DNA of 39,597 nt from Chitinophagales bacterium. Its GTDB lineage: Bacteria > Bacteroidota > Bacteroidia > Chitinophagales > UBA2359. The stretch's first letter is position 1. Every line of letters starts with the position of its first letter. The stretch lies in NCBI GenBank assembly GCA_020629005.1, contig JAHDEE010000036.1, positions 1 to 39,597 on the forward strand. The letters are read 5' to 3'. Position numbers and translations under genes: made by a program. Below, piece by piece: positions 17,330-24,389 of this stretch. The notes beneath the pieces were generated by a model that saw only the letters and a list, made by a program, of their open reading frames with translations, did not search any database and was not told the DNA's origin.

Positions 17330-18121
17330 ATGAGTAATCTCAGTTATATTCACCCCTCTGCAAAAATTGGCAGCAATGTCACCATCGAACCCTTTGCCTA
17401 TATTGGCAATGGAGTAGTGATCGGCGACAACTGTTGGATCGGTCCGAATGCTACGATTTTGGAAGGCGCAAGGATTGGAAAGAATTGCAAGATTTTTCCC
17501 AATGCAGTCGTGTCCGCCATACCACAGGATTTGAAGTTTAAAGGAGAGATGACCACAGTGGAAATCGGCGACAATACAACCATTAGAGAGTGCGCGACTG
17601 TAAACAGAGGCACAGCTGAAAATCAAAAGACCGTGATTGGAAGGAATTGCCTTATCATGGCCTATTGCCATGTTGCGCATGACTGCGTGATTGGTAACAA
17701 TTGTGTTTTGGCTAATTGTGTGAATCTTGCCGGACATGTGCGAATGGAGGATTTTGTGATTTGCGAAGGCCTGGTGGCTGTACAACAGTTTATACGGATT
17801 GGTGCCCACTCCTTTATTGCCGGCGGCTCACTGGTAAGGAAGAATGTTCCTCCCTACGTGAAAGCTGCTCGCGAACCGCTGAGTTATGTAGGGGTAAACA
17901 GTGTTGGTATGAAGCGTCGTGGCTTTGCTCAGGAAAGTATCAAAGTGATCGAAGACATATACCGAGTGCTCTTTGTAAAGGGTTATGGCCTTAGTACTGC
18001 TCTGCAAATTGTAGAAGAGGAAATGCCTGTGACAAGCGAGAAAGAAGCCATTCTTAGCTTCGTAAGGAATTCCCAAAATGGCATCATGAAAGGCCTGGCG
18101 ACCAATGGTTCGGTTGGATGA
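17330..18121 (+). CDS. lpxA: UDP-N-acetylglucosamine O-acyltransferase LpxA
   Basis: LpxA transfers a 3-hydroxyacyl chain from ACP to UDP-GlcNAc, the first lipid A step. The 263-residue protein begins with hexapeptide repeats (IHPSAKIGSNVTIEPFAYIG) forming the left-handed beta helix to about residue 190, followed by the usual helical C-terminus. Catalytic H117 sits in CHVAHDCVIGNN, matching E. coli H125, and the GHVRMEDFVICEGLVAV stretch is conserved. The VSAIPQDLKFKGE region matches the known substrate-binding loop. The last 17 bases overlap the start of the ABC ATPase gene in another frame, implying translational coupling. Confidence 0.96.
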   Translation: MSNLSYIHPSAKIGSNVTIEPFAYIGNGVVIGDNCWIGPNATILEGARIGKNCKIFPNAVVSAIPQDLKFKGEMTTVEIGDNTTIRECATVNRGTAENQKTVIGRNCLIMAYCHVAHDCVIGNNCVLANCVNLAGHVRMEDFVICEGLVAVQQFIRIGAHSFIAGGSLVRKNVPPYVKAAREPLSYVGVNSVGMKRRGFAQESIKVIEDIYRVLFVKGYGLSTALQIVEEEMPVTSEKEAILSFVRNSQNGIMKGLATNGSVG

Positions 18122-18719
18122 TATTGGAAAGCGATACCAAAGGCAATGGATCTTTCAGGGAGTAAATCAGCACTTTGAGAAAGGCAAAAGCTATGCGCTC
18201 CTGGGGCCAAACGGCTCTGGAAAGTCAACGCTGATGCAGATCGTTTCTGCTATTTTAAGCCCCACAGTAGGCAAGGTACACTATGATCTGGCAGGCCAAA
18301 ATTTATCAGCGGATGACATCTACCGTCAACTCAGCTTTTCGGCTCCCTACCTGGAATTAGTCGAAGAATTTACCCTGCTTGAATTGATTAATTTTCATCG
18401 ATCCTTCAAGCCATTGGTTCAGGGGATGTCATCCGATCAGCTTATTCAGCGGGTGGAACTGCAGGATGCCCGACACAAGCAAATTCGCAATTACTCTTCC
18501 GGTATGAAGCAGCGCGTGCGACTTGGCCTGGCCCTGCTGACCCGTAGCGAAATCGTACTACTGGATGAGCCCACCAACAACCTGGATGTAAGGGGCATCG
18601 ACTGGTACCGCGCCCTGGTGCAAGAGCATCGCGCAGACCGGCTGCTAATCATCGCCTCCAATCAAGCGCATGAATACGACTTCTGCGAACATCAGGTAAA
18701 CATACAACAGTGGAAATGA
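18105..18719 (+). CDS. ABC transporter ATP-binding protein, short form
   Basis: A 204-residue ABC ATPase with Walker A GPNGSGKST (about 34-42), the signature YSSGMKQR, and Walker B EIVLLDEPTNNLD with catalytic Glu. The position of the H-loop histidine reads IIASNQAHEYD, so the canonical His is replaced by Asn or shifted; I recall similar SNQ sequences in related Bacteroidota proteins. No permease gene is adjacent. Its start lies within lpxA and it ends the lipid A operon, so a link to LPS precursor handling or envelope transport is a reasonable inference, but the substrate is unknown. Confidence is high for the ATPase class, low for function. Confidence 0.88.
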   Translation: MVRLDDIGKRYQRQWIFQGVNQHFEKGKSYALLGPNGSGKSTLMQIVSAILSPTVGKVHYDLAGQNLSADDIYRQLSFSAPYLELVEEFTLLELINFHRSFKPLVQGMSSDQLIQRVELQDARHKQIRNYSSGMKQRVRLGLALLTRSEIVLLDEPTNNLDVRGIDWYRALVQEHRADRLLIIASNQAHEYDFCEHQVNIQQWK

Positions 18720-18738
18720 GCTATGCGGCGTGCTTAGG

Positions 18739-18765
18739 GACAGATATTGATTCCCAATCCCCAAG
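18739..18765. repeat. 27 bp dispersed repeat, copy B
   Basis: It matches 12773-12799 at 25 of 27 positions, with core TATTGATTCCCAATCCC. It lies just after the ABC gene and six bases before the partial MITE-like element, inside a 363-base gap made almost entirely of repeats. Confidence 0.6.
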
Positions 18766-18771
18766 TCATAC

Positions 18772-18807
18772 CTAGTGCTGCGTAAACAAAGTATGTGACA
18801 CCTTTAA
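18772..18807 (+). repeat. CTAG MITE-like element, one terminal repeat only
   Basis: Thirty-six bases beginning CTAGTGCTGCGTAAACAAAG and ending CACCTTTAA match the terminal inverted repeat of the 3367-3532 element, right-end type in inverted orientation. The sequence then passes within five T residues into structured element copy 4. Confidence 0.8.
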
Positions 18808-18812
18808 TTTTT

Positions 18813-18993
18813 GGAGCGAAGCTATTTGACTTATGGAAATGGGCTCCCCGCTATCCGTTTCAATACAGGTACTATAGCAGGCCTTCGCTGCATCACAGCT
18901 GCGGTCTGCTCAAACAATCACAGCCCCCATCTGTGAGCGCTCAGTGCCTGCTATAGCACCTGTATTTACACTGCTATCGGGGCTATTCTTCTA
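18813..18993 (-). repeat. 180 bp structured intergenic element, copy 4
   Basis: The left end is GGAGCGAA (18813-18820); the right end is a diverged GGGCTATTCTTC. A 21 bp inverted repeat, 18862-18882 against 18946-18966, pairs at all but one position, and that position is U.G on the minus strand. The loop holds a smaller TCACAG/CTGTGA hairpin. With copy 5 it forms a subfamily sharing CTATCCGTT and AATACAGG. The inferred sense strand is antisense to both flanking genes. Confidence 0.85.
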
Positions 18994-19035
18994 CGGTCTC
19001 CCTCTGGCTACAGGCTATTGCAGCGGTATCCCACC

Positions 19036-19066
19036 TTTTCACCTACAATTGATTTGTTAGCTTTGC
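19036..19066 (+). promoter_or_regulatory. Possible Bacteroidota promoter for dtd
   Basis: TAGCTTTGC (19058-19066) matches the -7 consensus TAnnTTTG. TTTT at 19036-19039, 18 bases upstream, is a weak -33 candidate. The start codon would be about ten bases downstream of the expected transcription start. Confidence 0.4.
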
Positions 19067-19082
19067 AAGAAAAACAGGAGTT

Positions 19083-19538
19083 GTGAGAATTGTATTGCAA
19101 AGAGTCTCAGAGGCCTCAGTGACGATCGAAGGGGAAGTGAAATCTGCTATAGGACAGGGGATATTGATTTTGCTGGGAATTGAAAATGCGGATGGAGAGG
19201 AGGATATTGAGTGGCTGGTGAGAAAAGTGATGAATCTTCGAATATTTCCGGATGATGCTGGAGTGATGAACAGGTCCCTTATTGATGTGAACGGGGAAGT
19301 GTTGGTGATTTCTCAATTCACTTTGCATGCAAACACCAGGAAAGGAAACCGGCCCTCCTATATTCGGGCGGCCAAACCGGATGTATCTGTTCCGCTTTAC
19401 GAACGATTCTGCAAGAAACTCTCTTTTGAATTGGGCAAGGAAATCGGAACAGGAGAGTTTGGTGCTGATATGAAAGTGGCGCTAATTAATGATGGACCGG
19501 TAACAATAATCATGGACACGAAGGAAAAATCCTTTTAG
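19083..19538 (+). CDS. dtd: D-aminoacyl-tRNA deacylase
   Basis: Dtd hydrolyses D-amino acids (and Gly from tRNA-Ala) off mischarged tRNAs, acting as a homodimer. The 151-residue protein has the family start MRIVLQRVSEASVTIEGEV and the two active-site motifs: SQFTLHANTRKGNRPSY (about 97-113) and NDGPVTI near the C-terminus, the latter corresponding to the cross-subunit Gly-Pro motif. The start codon is GTG, preceded by AGGAG at 19076-19080 with very short spacing; no in-frame ATG gives the conserved N-terminus. The stop is immediately followed by the ATG of the MazG-like gene, so the two are co-transcribed. Confidence 0.94.
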   Translation: MRIVLQRVSEASVTIEGEVKSAIGQGILILLGIENADGEEDIEWLVRKVMNLRIFPDDAGVMNRSLIDVNGEVLVISQFTLHANTRKGNRPSYIRAAKPDVSVPLYERFCKKLSFELGKEIGTGEFGADMKVALINDGPVTIIMDTKEKSF

Positions 19539-19880
19539 ATGAAGCAGCAAGACTTAAGCATCAAAGAAGCTCAGCAGATTGTGGATCAGTGGATTCAAAC
19601 CATCGGCGTGCGTTACTATAGCGAGCTCACAAATATGGCCATCTTGACGGAAGAGGTAGGTGAAGTGGCTCGGTTGATGGCCCGACTCTACGGAGAGCAA
19701 TCTTTCAAAGATCCGTCAGTAGAGGTTGATCTTGGGGATGAATTAGCTGACGTACTTTTTGTTCTGATTTGTATTGCAAATCAAACCGGAATTGACCTAA
19801 CGGAGGCGCTCAGAAAGAATCTGGACAAGAAGACGAAACGAGATAAGGACAGACACAAGAATAATGAAAAGCTGCGTTAG
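19539..19880 (+). CDS. MazG-like nucleotide pyrophosphohydrolase
   Basis: A 113-residue single-domain all-alpha NTP pyrophosphohydrolase, a class that cleaves nucleoside triphosphates to monophosphate and pyrophosphate, often to clean non-canonical nucleotides. The metal-binding motifs are EEVGEVARLM (EExxE) in the first helix pair and DELADVLFVLICIAN (ExxD) in the second, both complete. It begins directly after the dtd stop with no gap. A dtd-MazG pair suits a housekeeping quality-control role, one acting on tRNA charging and one on the nucleotide pool. Substrate is not determined by sequence. The C-terminus is strongly basic (KKTKRDKDRHKNNEK). Confidence 0.88.
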   Translation: MKQQDLSIKEAQQIVDQWIQTIGVRYYSELTNMAILTEEVGEVARLMARLYGEQSFKDPSVEVDLGDELADVLFVLICIANQTGIDLTEALRKNLDKKTKRDKDRHKNNEKLR

Positions 19881-19894
19881 ATAGTCCCTCGATC

Positions 19895-19923
19895 AAATTA
19901 GGATATTGCCGCGCTCCTAATTT
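19895..19923. terminator. Bidirectional terminator-like hairpin
   Basis: AAATTAGGA (19895-19903) and TCCTAATTT (19915-19923) form a perfect 9 bp stem around an 11-base GC-rich loop. It lies exactly between the convergent MazG-like gene (ending 19880) and the fatty acid transporter gene (ending 19929), with short T and A flanks that can serve either direction. Confidence 0.65.
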
Positions 19924-19928
19924 CCGAA

Positions 19929-21257
19929 TCAGAAGACGAGAATGATTCCTCCGAAAATGAACAGTCCTGCCAACAGCAGCATCAGGGTATAAGGTAAAAT
20001 TTCCTGCGCCTTAAGGCCGGTAATTCCAAGAAGCGGTAGTGCCCAAAAGGGCTGTAGCATATTGGTCAGCTGATCTCCGTAGGCCAGGGCCAGGATGCAT
20101 TCATTTAGGTTGGCACCAAGCCTGCTGGCTGCATCGACGATTATCGGACCTTGCACTGCCCACTGTCCGCCACCACTGGGAACAAAAATGTTTACTAGTC
20201 CAGCACTGAAAAAGGTAAAGATCGGCAGAGTGTTGGCGGAAGCGATTTCTACGAAGAAGTTGGAAAAGACCATCACTAGTCCTGAGTACTTCATGATACC
20301 CATGATGCCTCCGTAGAGCGGAAACTGAATGAGTATGCCTGTGGAGCTTCCGATAGCAGCATTAGCAGCATCCTGAAATGATTCAAAATTTCCGTGCAAT
20401 AGAATTCCCAGTGAGAACAGGATCAGGTTGATGAAATTAGGATCCAGACCGGCTCCCTTTGTGATCTTATAAAGGCAGTAAGCCACCAGTAGGATACCGA
20501 TTGCAGTTCCAAGTAAGCGTGAATGGTCCAGACGTTCAGCGCCCACTGCGGCAGATTGGCTCGATCGCTCGCTAAAGTTTGGGATTTTGTATAGGCTGGT
20601 ACCTCCGCCTCTAGCAGTAAGAAAGAGGAGAATAGGTAGTAGTAGGAGCAGGACTATTGTACAAACGATGTTCATGTTAGAGAAAATCGTTTCACTCATC
20701 GGAATCACGCCGATCTTTTCGGCCAGAAAGTGCCCGGTTTCTGCAATCTTTGCAGGTGCAGAACCGGAAAGCCCACCATGCCAGACCATAAGCCCTGAAT
20801 ATCCTGCAGCACCAATAAGCGGATAATTGAGCGGTATCCTCTTCCTAAGACAGTACTCACCTACTTTTCTTGCGAAGATGGCCCCAAAGATCAACCCTAG
20901 TCCCCAATTGAGCCAAGCGACACATAGGGTGAGCAAGCAGACCCAAAACGCGGCTGAAGCATTGCCTTTTATCAGTACCAACATAAGATCGATAAAGCGG
21001 TTGATGGGCTTGGAGAGGGCCAGGATATAACCAAGTACCAACATCAACATCATTTGCATGGAGAACTTGAGCAGTTCCCAGAACCCCTTCTCCCAGAAGC
21101 CCATGATCTCAAGCATTCGAAACTGCTCGCTATCAACAGGAGCGCTTGTGAGTAATAGAGCCAAGGCTGCTGTAAGCAGCGTAAGGAGTACGGCAATAGT
21201 AAATGGGGAGGGAAGTAGCCATTTGGCCGTATTTACGAACTTTTCCGAGAGCGACAT
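19929..21257 (-). CDS. Short-chain fatty acid transporter, AtoE family
   Basis: A 442-residue polytopic inner-membrane protein of the SCFA transporter family (AtoE-like), expected to move butyrate or other short-chain carboxylates. About ten to twelve hydrophobic segments run through the whole length. Family-typical segments are LPSPFTIAVLLTLL near the N-terminus, GYSGLMVWHGGLSGSAP in the middle, and FVPSGGGQWAVQGPI then YGDQLTNMLQPFWALP towards the end. It begins at ATG 21257, after a 111-base spacer from the upstream secreted-protein gene, and ends next to the hairpin at 19895. No ato catabolic genes are nearby, so the precise substrate is uncertain. Confidence 0.88.
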   Translation of the reverse strand: MSLSEKFVNTAKWLLPSPFTIAVLLTLLTAALALLLTSAPVDSEQFRMLEIMGFWEKGFWELLKFSMQMMLMLVLGYILALSKPINRFIDLMLVLIKGNASAAFWVCLLTLCVAWLNWGLGLIFGAIFARKVGEYCLRKRIPLNYPLIGAAGYSGLMVWHGGLSGSAPAKIAETGHFLAEKIGVIPMSETIFSNMNIVCTIVLLLLLPILLFLTARGGGTSLYKIPNFSERSSQSAAVGAERLDHSRLLGTAIGILLVAYCLYKITKGAGLDPNFINLILFSLGILLHGNFESFQDAANAAIGSSTGILIQFPLYGGIMGIMKYSGLVMVFSNFFVEIASANTLPIFTFFSAGLVNIFVPSGGGQWAVQGPIIVDAASRLGANLNECILALAYGDQLTNMLQPFWALPLLGITGLKAQEILPYTLMLLLAGLFIFGGIILVF

Positions 21258-21368
21258 TAGCTGGAGATTTGGCTTTGGGAGATGCTCCTAAAATACGAGT
21301 ATGCCGGCCAATCACGAAATGAATGCCTGGGTTTCGATTTTCTCCTGGCCAAGGAGCATTTACAGCAT

Positions 21369-22526
21369 CTATTCCCAAACCCGTTCAACAGTCTCAATCA
21401 TTGTCCTTAGAATAAACTGTTGATCGCCTACACTGTATTCCGGGGCAAAAATCTCGGCTGTTAGATAATATCCCATACGGTCTACCACTAACAGGCTGTA
21501 AATATCCTTGCCTTCGACAGGACTATCTGCTAATAGGGTGGCTACATTAGCCTTGAGTCCGCTATTGGTTTTCAACCTGATATCATCTACTAATGTGGGA
21601 TTAGCGATCCTTCGATAGATTTCCTTGAGCTGACGTGTGCAGAAGGGATCCAGGCGCTCATTTCTTCTAGGAGAAGTCCACAAAAGAATTTCCACGCCTG
21701 TTTCATCATCTTTAAAAGCTGTAAATCGATCATTTGGGTTTGTATTGGAGATGGTCATCATGGTTGGCAGTCGTAGTCGAAACAGTCGATCAATGACCAC
21801 CGTCTCCAGATCCGATTGGTCTAAAGTTGTTGGCAAGTCTCCCGGCATAGGCAGGAATCCATGTTCTGGATTCTCTGTAACTTCTGAAGCTTCCTCAAAC
21901 TTTGGAACCTGATCGATTGGAATTTCATCTCGTAGCATAAAGGCTGCCTCATCTAATTGGCCTTGCTTTACTTCTTTTGCTTCGATACTTACTGTGACAT
22001 CTCCATAGTAGTATACTGTCTTCAATGGGATTGAAGAGGTATTGCTTGAAATGACGTCCATAAAATCCAGCCTGTGATTTTGAAACCATTCCGGGTTTAT
22101 TCGGATCTTGGTACTATAATGTACGAGTATTGTGGCATTATGTGTTTTGAGCACCAGCGCATTGCAGTCATAGTCTAGAATTTCCTGCTCTTGCTCTTGG
22201 CTTTCGTAGTTCTCGAATACCAGCGGATTATCCTGTCCACAATCTTGTGAGCGATAGCTGCCTTGGGAGGCATCGAAGTTATACCTTCGGTTATCGTCTG
22301 GATAGTAGATACTCTCTCCCCAAACGCCATTGGAAATGATCCTGTACTTTCCTTGCTTATAATAGAAGTACTGGATAGTGCCGAAAAACTTTTCCAATTC
22401 TTCTCTGGCTTGTTGATCACCATCTGTGTCGATGGTGATTCCGTATTTTATGTAACCCTCAAATTCTCCGGCGAACACTGTGAAGTGCAGCAGAGCGAAG
22501 AGCCCTATGCAAATGATTCTTTTCAT
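21369..22526 (-). CDS. Secreted protein of unknown function
   Basis: I do not recognise a characterised family in this 385-residue protein. It has a clear signal peptide, MKRIICIGLFALLHFTVFA, cleaved around residue 19, then FEGYIKYGITID, an opening like those of exported Bacteroidota proteins that report on iron or redox (DUF4412-like), but the resemblance is weak. The central part is rich in Tyr, Asp and Asn and has two Cys (CGQDN and DYDCN) that could form a disulfide. A second half from about 225 carries a mixed alpha/beta pattern ending ILRTMIETVERVWE. It probably acts in the periplasm or at the outer membrane. It lies 48 bases after the BtuF-like gene. Confidence 0.8.
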   Translation of the reverse strand: MKRIICIGLFALLHFTVFAGEFEGYIKYGITIDTDGDQQAREELEKFFGTIQYFYYKQGKYRIISNGVWGESIYYPDDNRRYNFDASQGSYRSQDCGQDNPLVFENYESQEQEQEILDYDCNALVLKTHNATILVHYSTKIRINPEWFQNHRLDFMDVISSNTSSIPLKTVYYYGDVTVSIEAKEVKQGQLDEAAFMLRDEIPIDQVPKFEEASEVTENPEHGFLPMPGDLPTTLDQSDLETVVIDRLFRLRLPTMMTISNTNPNDRFTAFKDDETGVEILLWTSPRRNERLDPFCTRQLKEIYRRIANPTLVDDIRLKTNSGLKANVATLLADSPVEGKDIYSLLVVDRMGYYLTAEIFAPEYSVGDQQFILRTMIETVERVWE

Positions 22527-22574
22527 GCCTTTCCTGGCTTGAAATATAGTAAACTAATCTAAGTCCGAACGACT

Positions 22575-23342
22575 CTATAACGAATTTAAGTATGGTGGGA
22601 CACATTTCAGACGGCTTCCGTACCAGGAAAACAGCTCTCCGTCCACCAATTGTACTTTTGTATGTGGCAATTGTCGTTGAAACGCTTTTAAATGTTTTTC
22701 CTTAAAGGGATACGGTTCAGATGAAAGGAAAAGCCGATCAGGTGCGAGTGATTGCAGATCATCCAAGGTCATTTCCGGGTATCTGGTCTGTTTTATTAGG
22801 TTCTGAAATCCGGCAAGGTGAAGGATGTTGTCTATGAAAGTTTCCAATCCGGCTACCATGATTGGATCTTGCCAGATGAGGTAGATGATACGCTCTTTTT
22901 TTCGTGGTTTAAGTTTGGACCATGCGAGATCAATTTCCTGCCGCAGCAATAAGGAAGCGGATTGCTTATCTGTAATGGAACCAAGCAAGGAAATCATTTC
23001 CATTGCTTCTGTGAAGGTGCTAATATCGCTGATCCAAACTGGATACAGCTGCATCAGCTCTTCGATTTGCTCTTGCTGGTTTTCCTCTTTATTGGCAATG
23101 ATTAAATCAGGTTGAAGTTCTTTGACCACATCAAGACTAATGGTCTTGGTGCCACCTACTCTCCGCTTGCTTCGGTATACTTCTTCAGGATGAATGCAAA
23201 ATTTCGTGATGCCCACCAGCTGCTTAGACAGACCGAGGTCAAATAGCAATTCAGTCTGCGAAGGTACAAGAGACACAATTCTCTTCGGAGGAAAGTCGAT
23301 TTGGACCTTCCTGTTCATCTGATCAAGAAATTCGAGATTCAT
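22575..23342 (-). CDS. BtuF-like helical-backbone binding protein
   Basis: A 255-residue protein of the ABC substrate-binding group that includes BtuF (vitamin B12) and iron-siderophore receptors. It starts RKVQIDFPPKRIVSLVPSQTELLFDLGL, the usual first lobe, followed by VGITKFCIHPEE, LDVVKELQPDLIIANKEEN and, in the second lobe, SLAPDRLFLSSEPYPF. Unlike BtuF it has no signal peptide or lipobox: the chain begins directly MNLEFLDQ, so it should be cytoplasmic as it stands. An upstream in-frame start was not seen. No permease or ATPase gene is adjacent. It lies 30 bases downstream of the cysteine synthase gene and is probably co-transcribed with it. Confidence 0.85.
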   Translation of the reverse strand: MNLEFLDQMNRKVQIDFPPKRIVSLVPSQTELLFDLGLSKQLVGITKFCIHPEEVYRSKRRVGGTKTISLDVVKELQPDLIIANKEENQQEQIEELMQLYPVWISDISTFTEAMEMISLLGSITDKQSASLLLRQEIDLAWSKLKPRKKERIIYLIWQDPIMVAGLETFIDNILHLAGFQNLIKQTRYPEMTLDDLQSLAPDRLFLSSEPYPFKEKHLKAFQRQLPHTKVQLVDGELFSWYGSRLKCVPPYLNSL

Positions 23343-23372
23343 TTGCTGGATTACAAGGATAGGGTAGGTGAA

Positions 23373-24350
23373 TTAAAGCCAGCCCTGTTCTTTCATATAG
23401 TCGTCGTTGTAAATTTTTCCTACATATCGACTCCCGTGATCGTGAAAAATGATCACGACTACATCATCCTTCTTGAATTCATCTTTCAGTTGAACTAATC
23501 CGGCCATTGCTGATCCACAAGACCAGCCGAGAAACAATCCTTCTTCTTTCGCAAGTCGCCTGGTATAGATCGCTCCATCCTTGTCGGTAACTTTCACAAA
23601 TTTATCGATGATCTCAAAGTCAATATTGAGTGGCACTATATCCTCACCGATTCCTTCTGTTTTGTAAGGGGCTATCTCATTCTCGTCGAATTCCCCTGTT
23701 TCATGGAATTTCTTCAATACAGACCCGTAGGTGTCAATTCCAAAGATCTTGATATCCGGGTTTTTCTCCTTGAGATACCTTCCTGTGCCCGAAATGGTTC
23801 CACCAGTGCCAACTCCAACCACAAGATGTGTGATTTTGCCCTCGGTTTGTTCCCAGATTTCAGGTCCGGTCGATTCGTAATGGGCCTGTCGGTTTGCAAG
23901 GTTATCATATTGGTTGACGTACCAGGAATTTGGGGTTTCTTCTCCAAGTCTTTTGGAAACTGAATAATAGGAGCGCGGATCCTCTGATTCTACGTCGGTG
24001 GGGCATACGACTACTTCGGCGCCTACCGCTCTTAGTATATCAACTTTCTCTTTGGATTGTTTGTCAGTAGTAGTGAAGATGCACTTATATCCGCGATCGA
24101 TGGCGACTAAGGCTAGTCCCATGCCTGTATTGCCGGAGGTACCTTCAATGATGGTGTAACCAGGCTTTAGCAAGCCCTTTTCTTCGGCATCCAGAATCAT
24201 TTTGAGTCCGATTCTGTCTTTTATACTGTTGCCAGGATTGAAACATTCCACCTTTCCTAAGACCAGTGCTTCTATATCACCGATTACGCGGTTGATTTTT
24301 ACAAGGGGAGTATTGCCGATTAGTTCGACTACATTATTCACATATTGCAT
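23373..24350 (-). CDS. Cysteine synthase / cystathionine beta-synthase (PLP)
   Basis: A 325-residue fold-type II PLP enzyme. The PLP lysine is K44 in NPGNSIKDR, the asparagine/phosphate loop is TSGNTG (about 70-75), and the glycine-rich phosphate cup is GVGTGGTISG. Its C-terminal half (LFLGWSCGSAMAG and DHGSRYVGKIYNDDYM) resembles cystathionine beta-synthase more than CysK, ending with the QGWL type terminus. Many Bacteroidota relatives carry two C-terminal CBS domains; these are absent here, so allosteric control of that kind should be missing. It either makes cysteine from O-acetylserine and sulfide or cystathionine from serine and homocysteine. It lies between the LysM genes and the BtuF-like gene on the minus strand. 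Confidence 0.88.
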   Translation of the reverse strand: MQYVNNVVELIGNTPLVKINRVIGDIEALVLGKVECFNPGNSIKDRIGLKMILDAEEKGLLKPGYTIIEGTSGNTGMGLALVAIDRGYKCIFTTTDKQSKEKVDILRAVGAEVVVCPTDVESEDPRSYYSVSKRLGEETPNSWYVNQYDNLANRQAHYESTGPEIWEQTEGKITHLVVGVGTGGTISGTGRYLKEKNPDIKIFGIDTYGSVLKKFHETGEFDENEIAPYKTEGIGEDIVPLNIDFEIIDKFVKVTDKDGAIYTRRLAKEEGLFLGWSCGSAMAGLVQLKDEFKKDDVVVIIFHDHGSRYVGKIYNDDYMKEQGWL

Positions 24351-24389
24351 GCCGGCGAAGATACAAAATCTGGCATGGCTCGTATCTGT

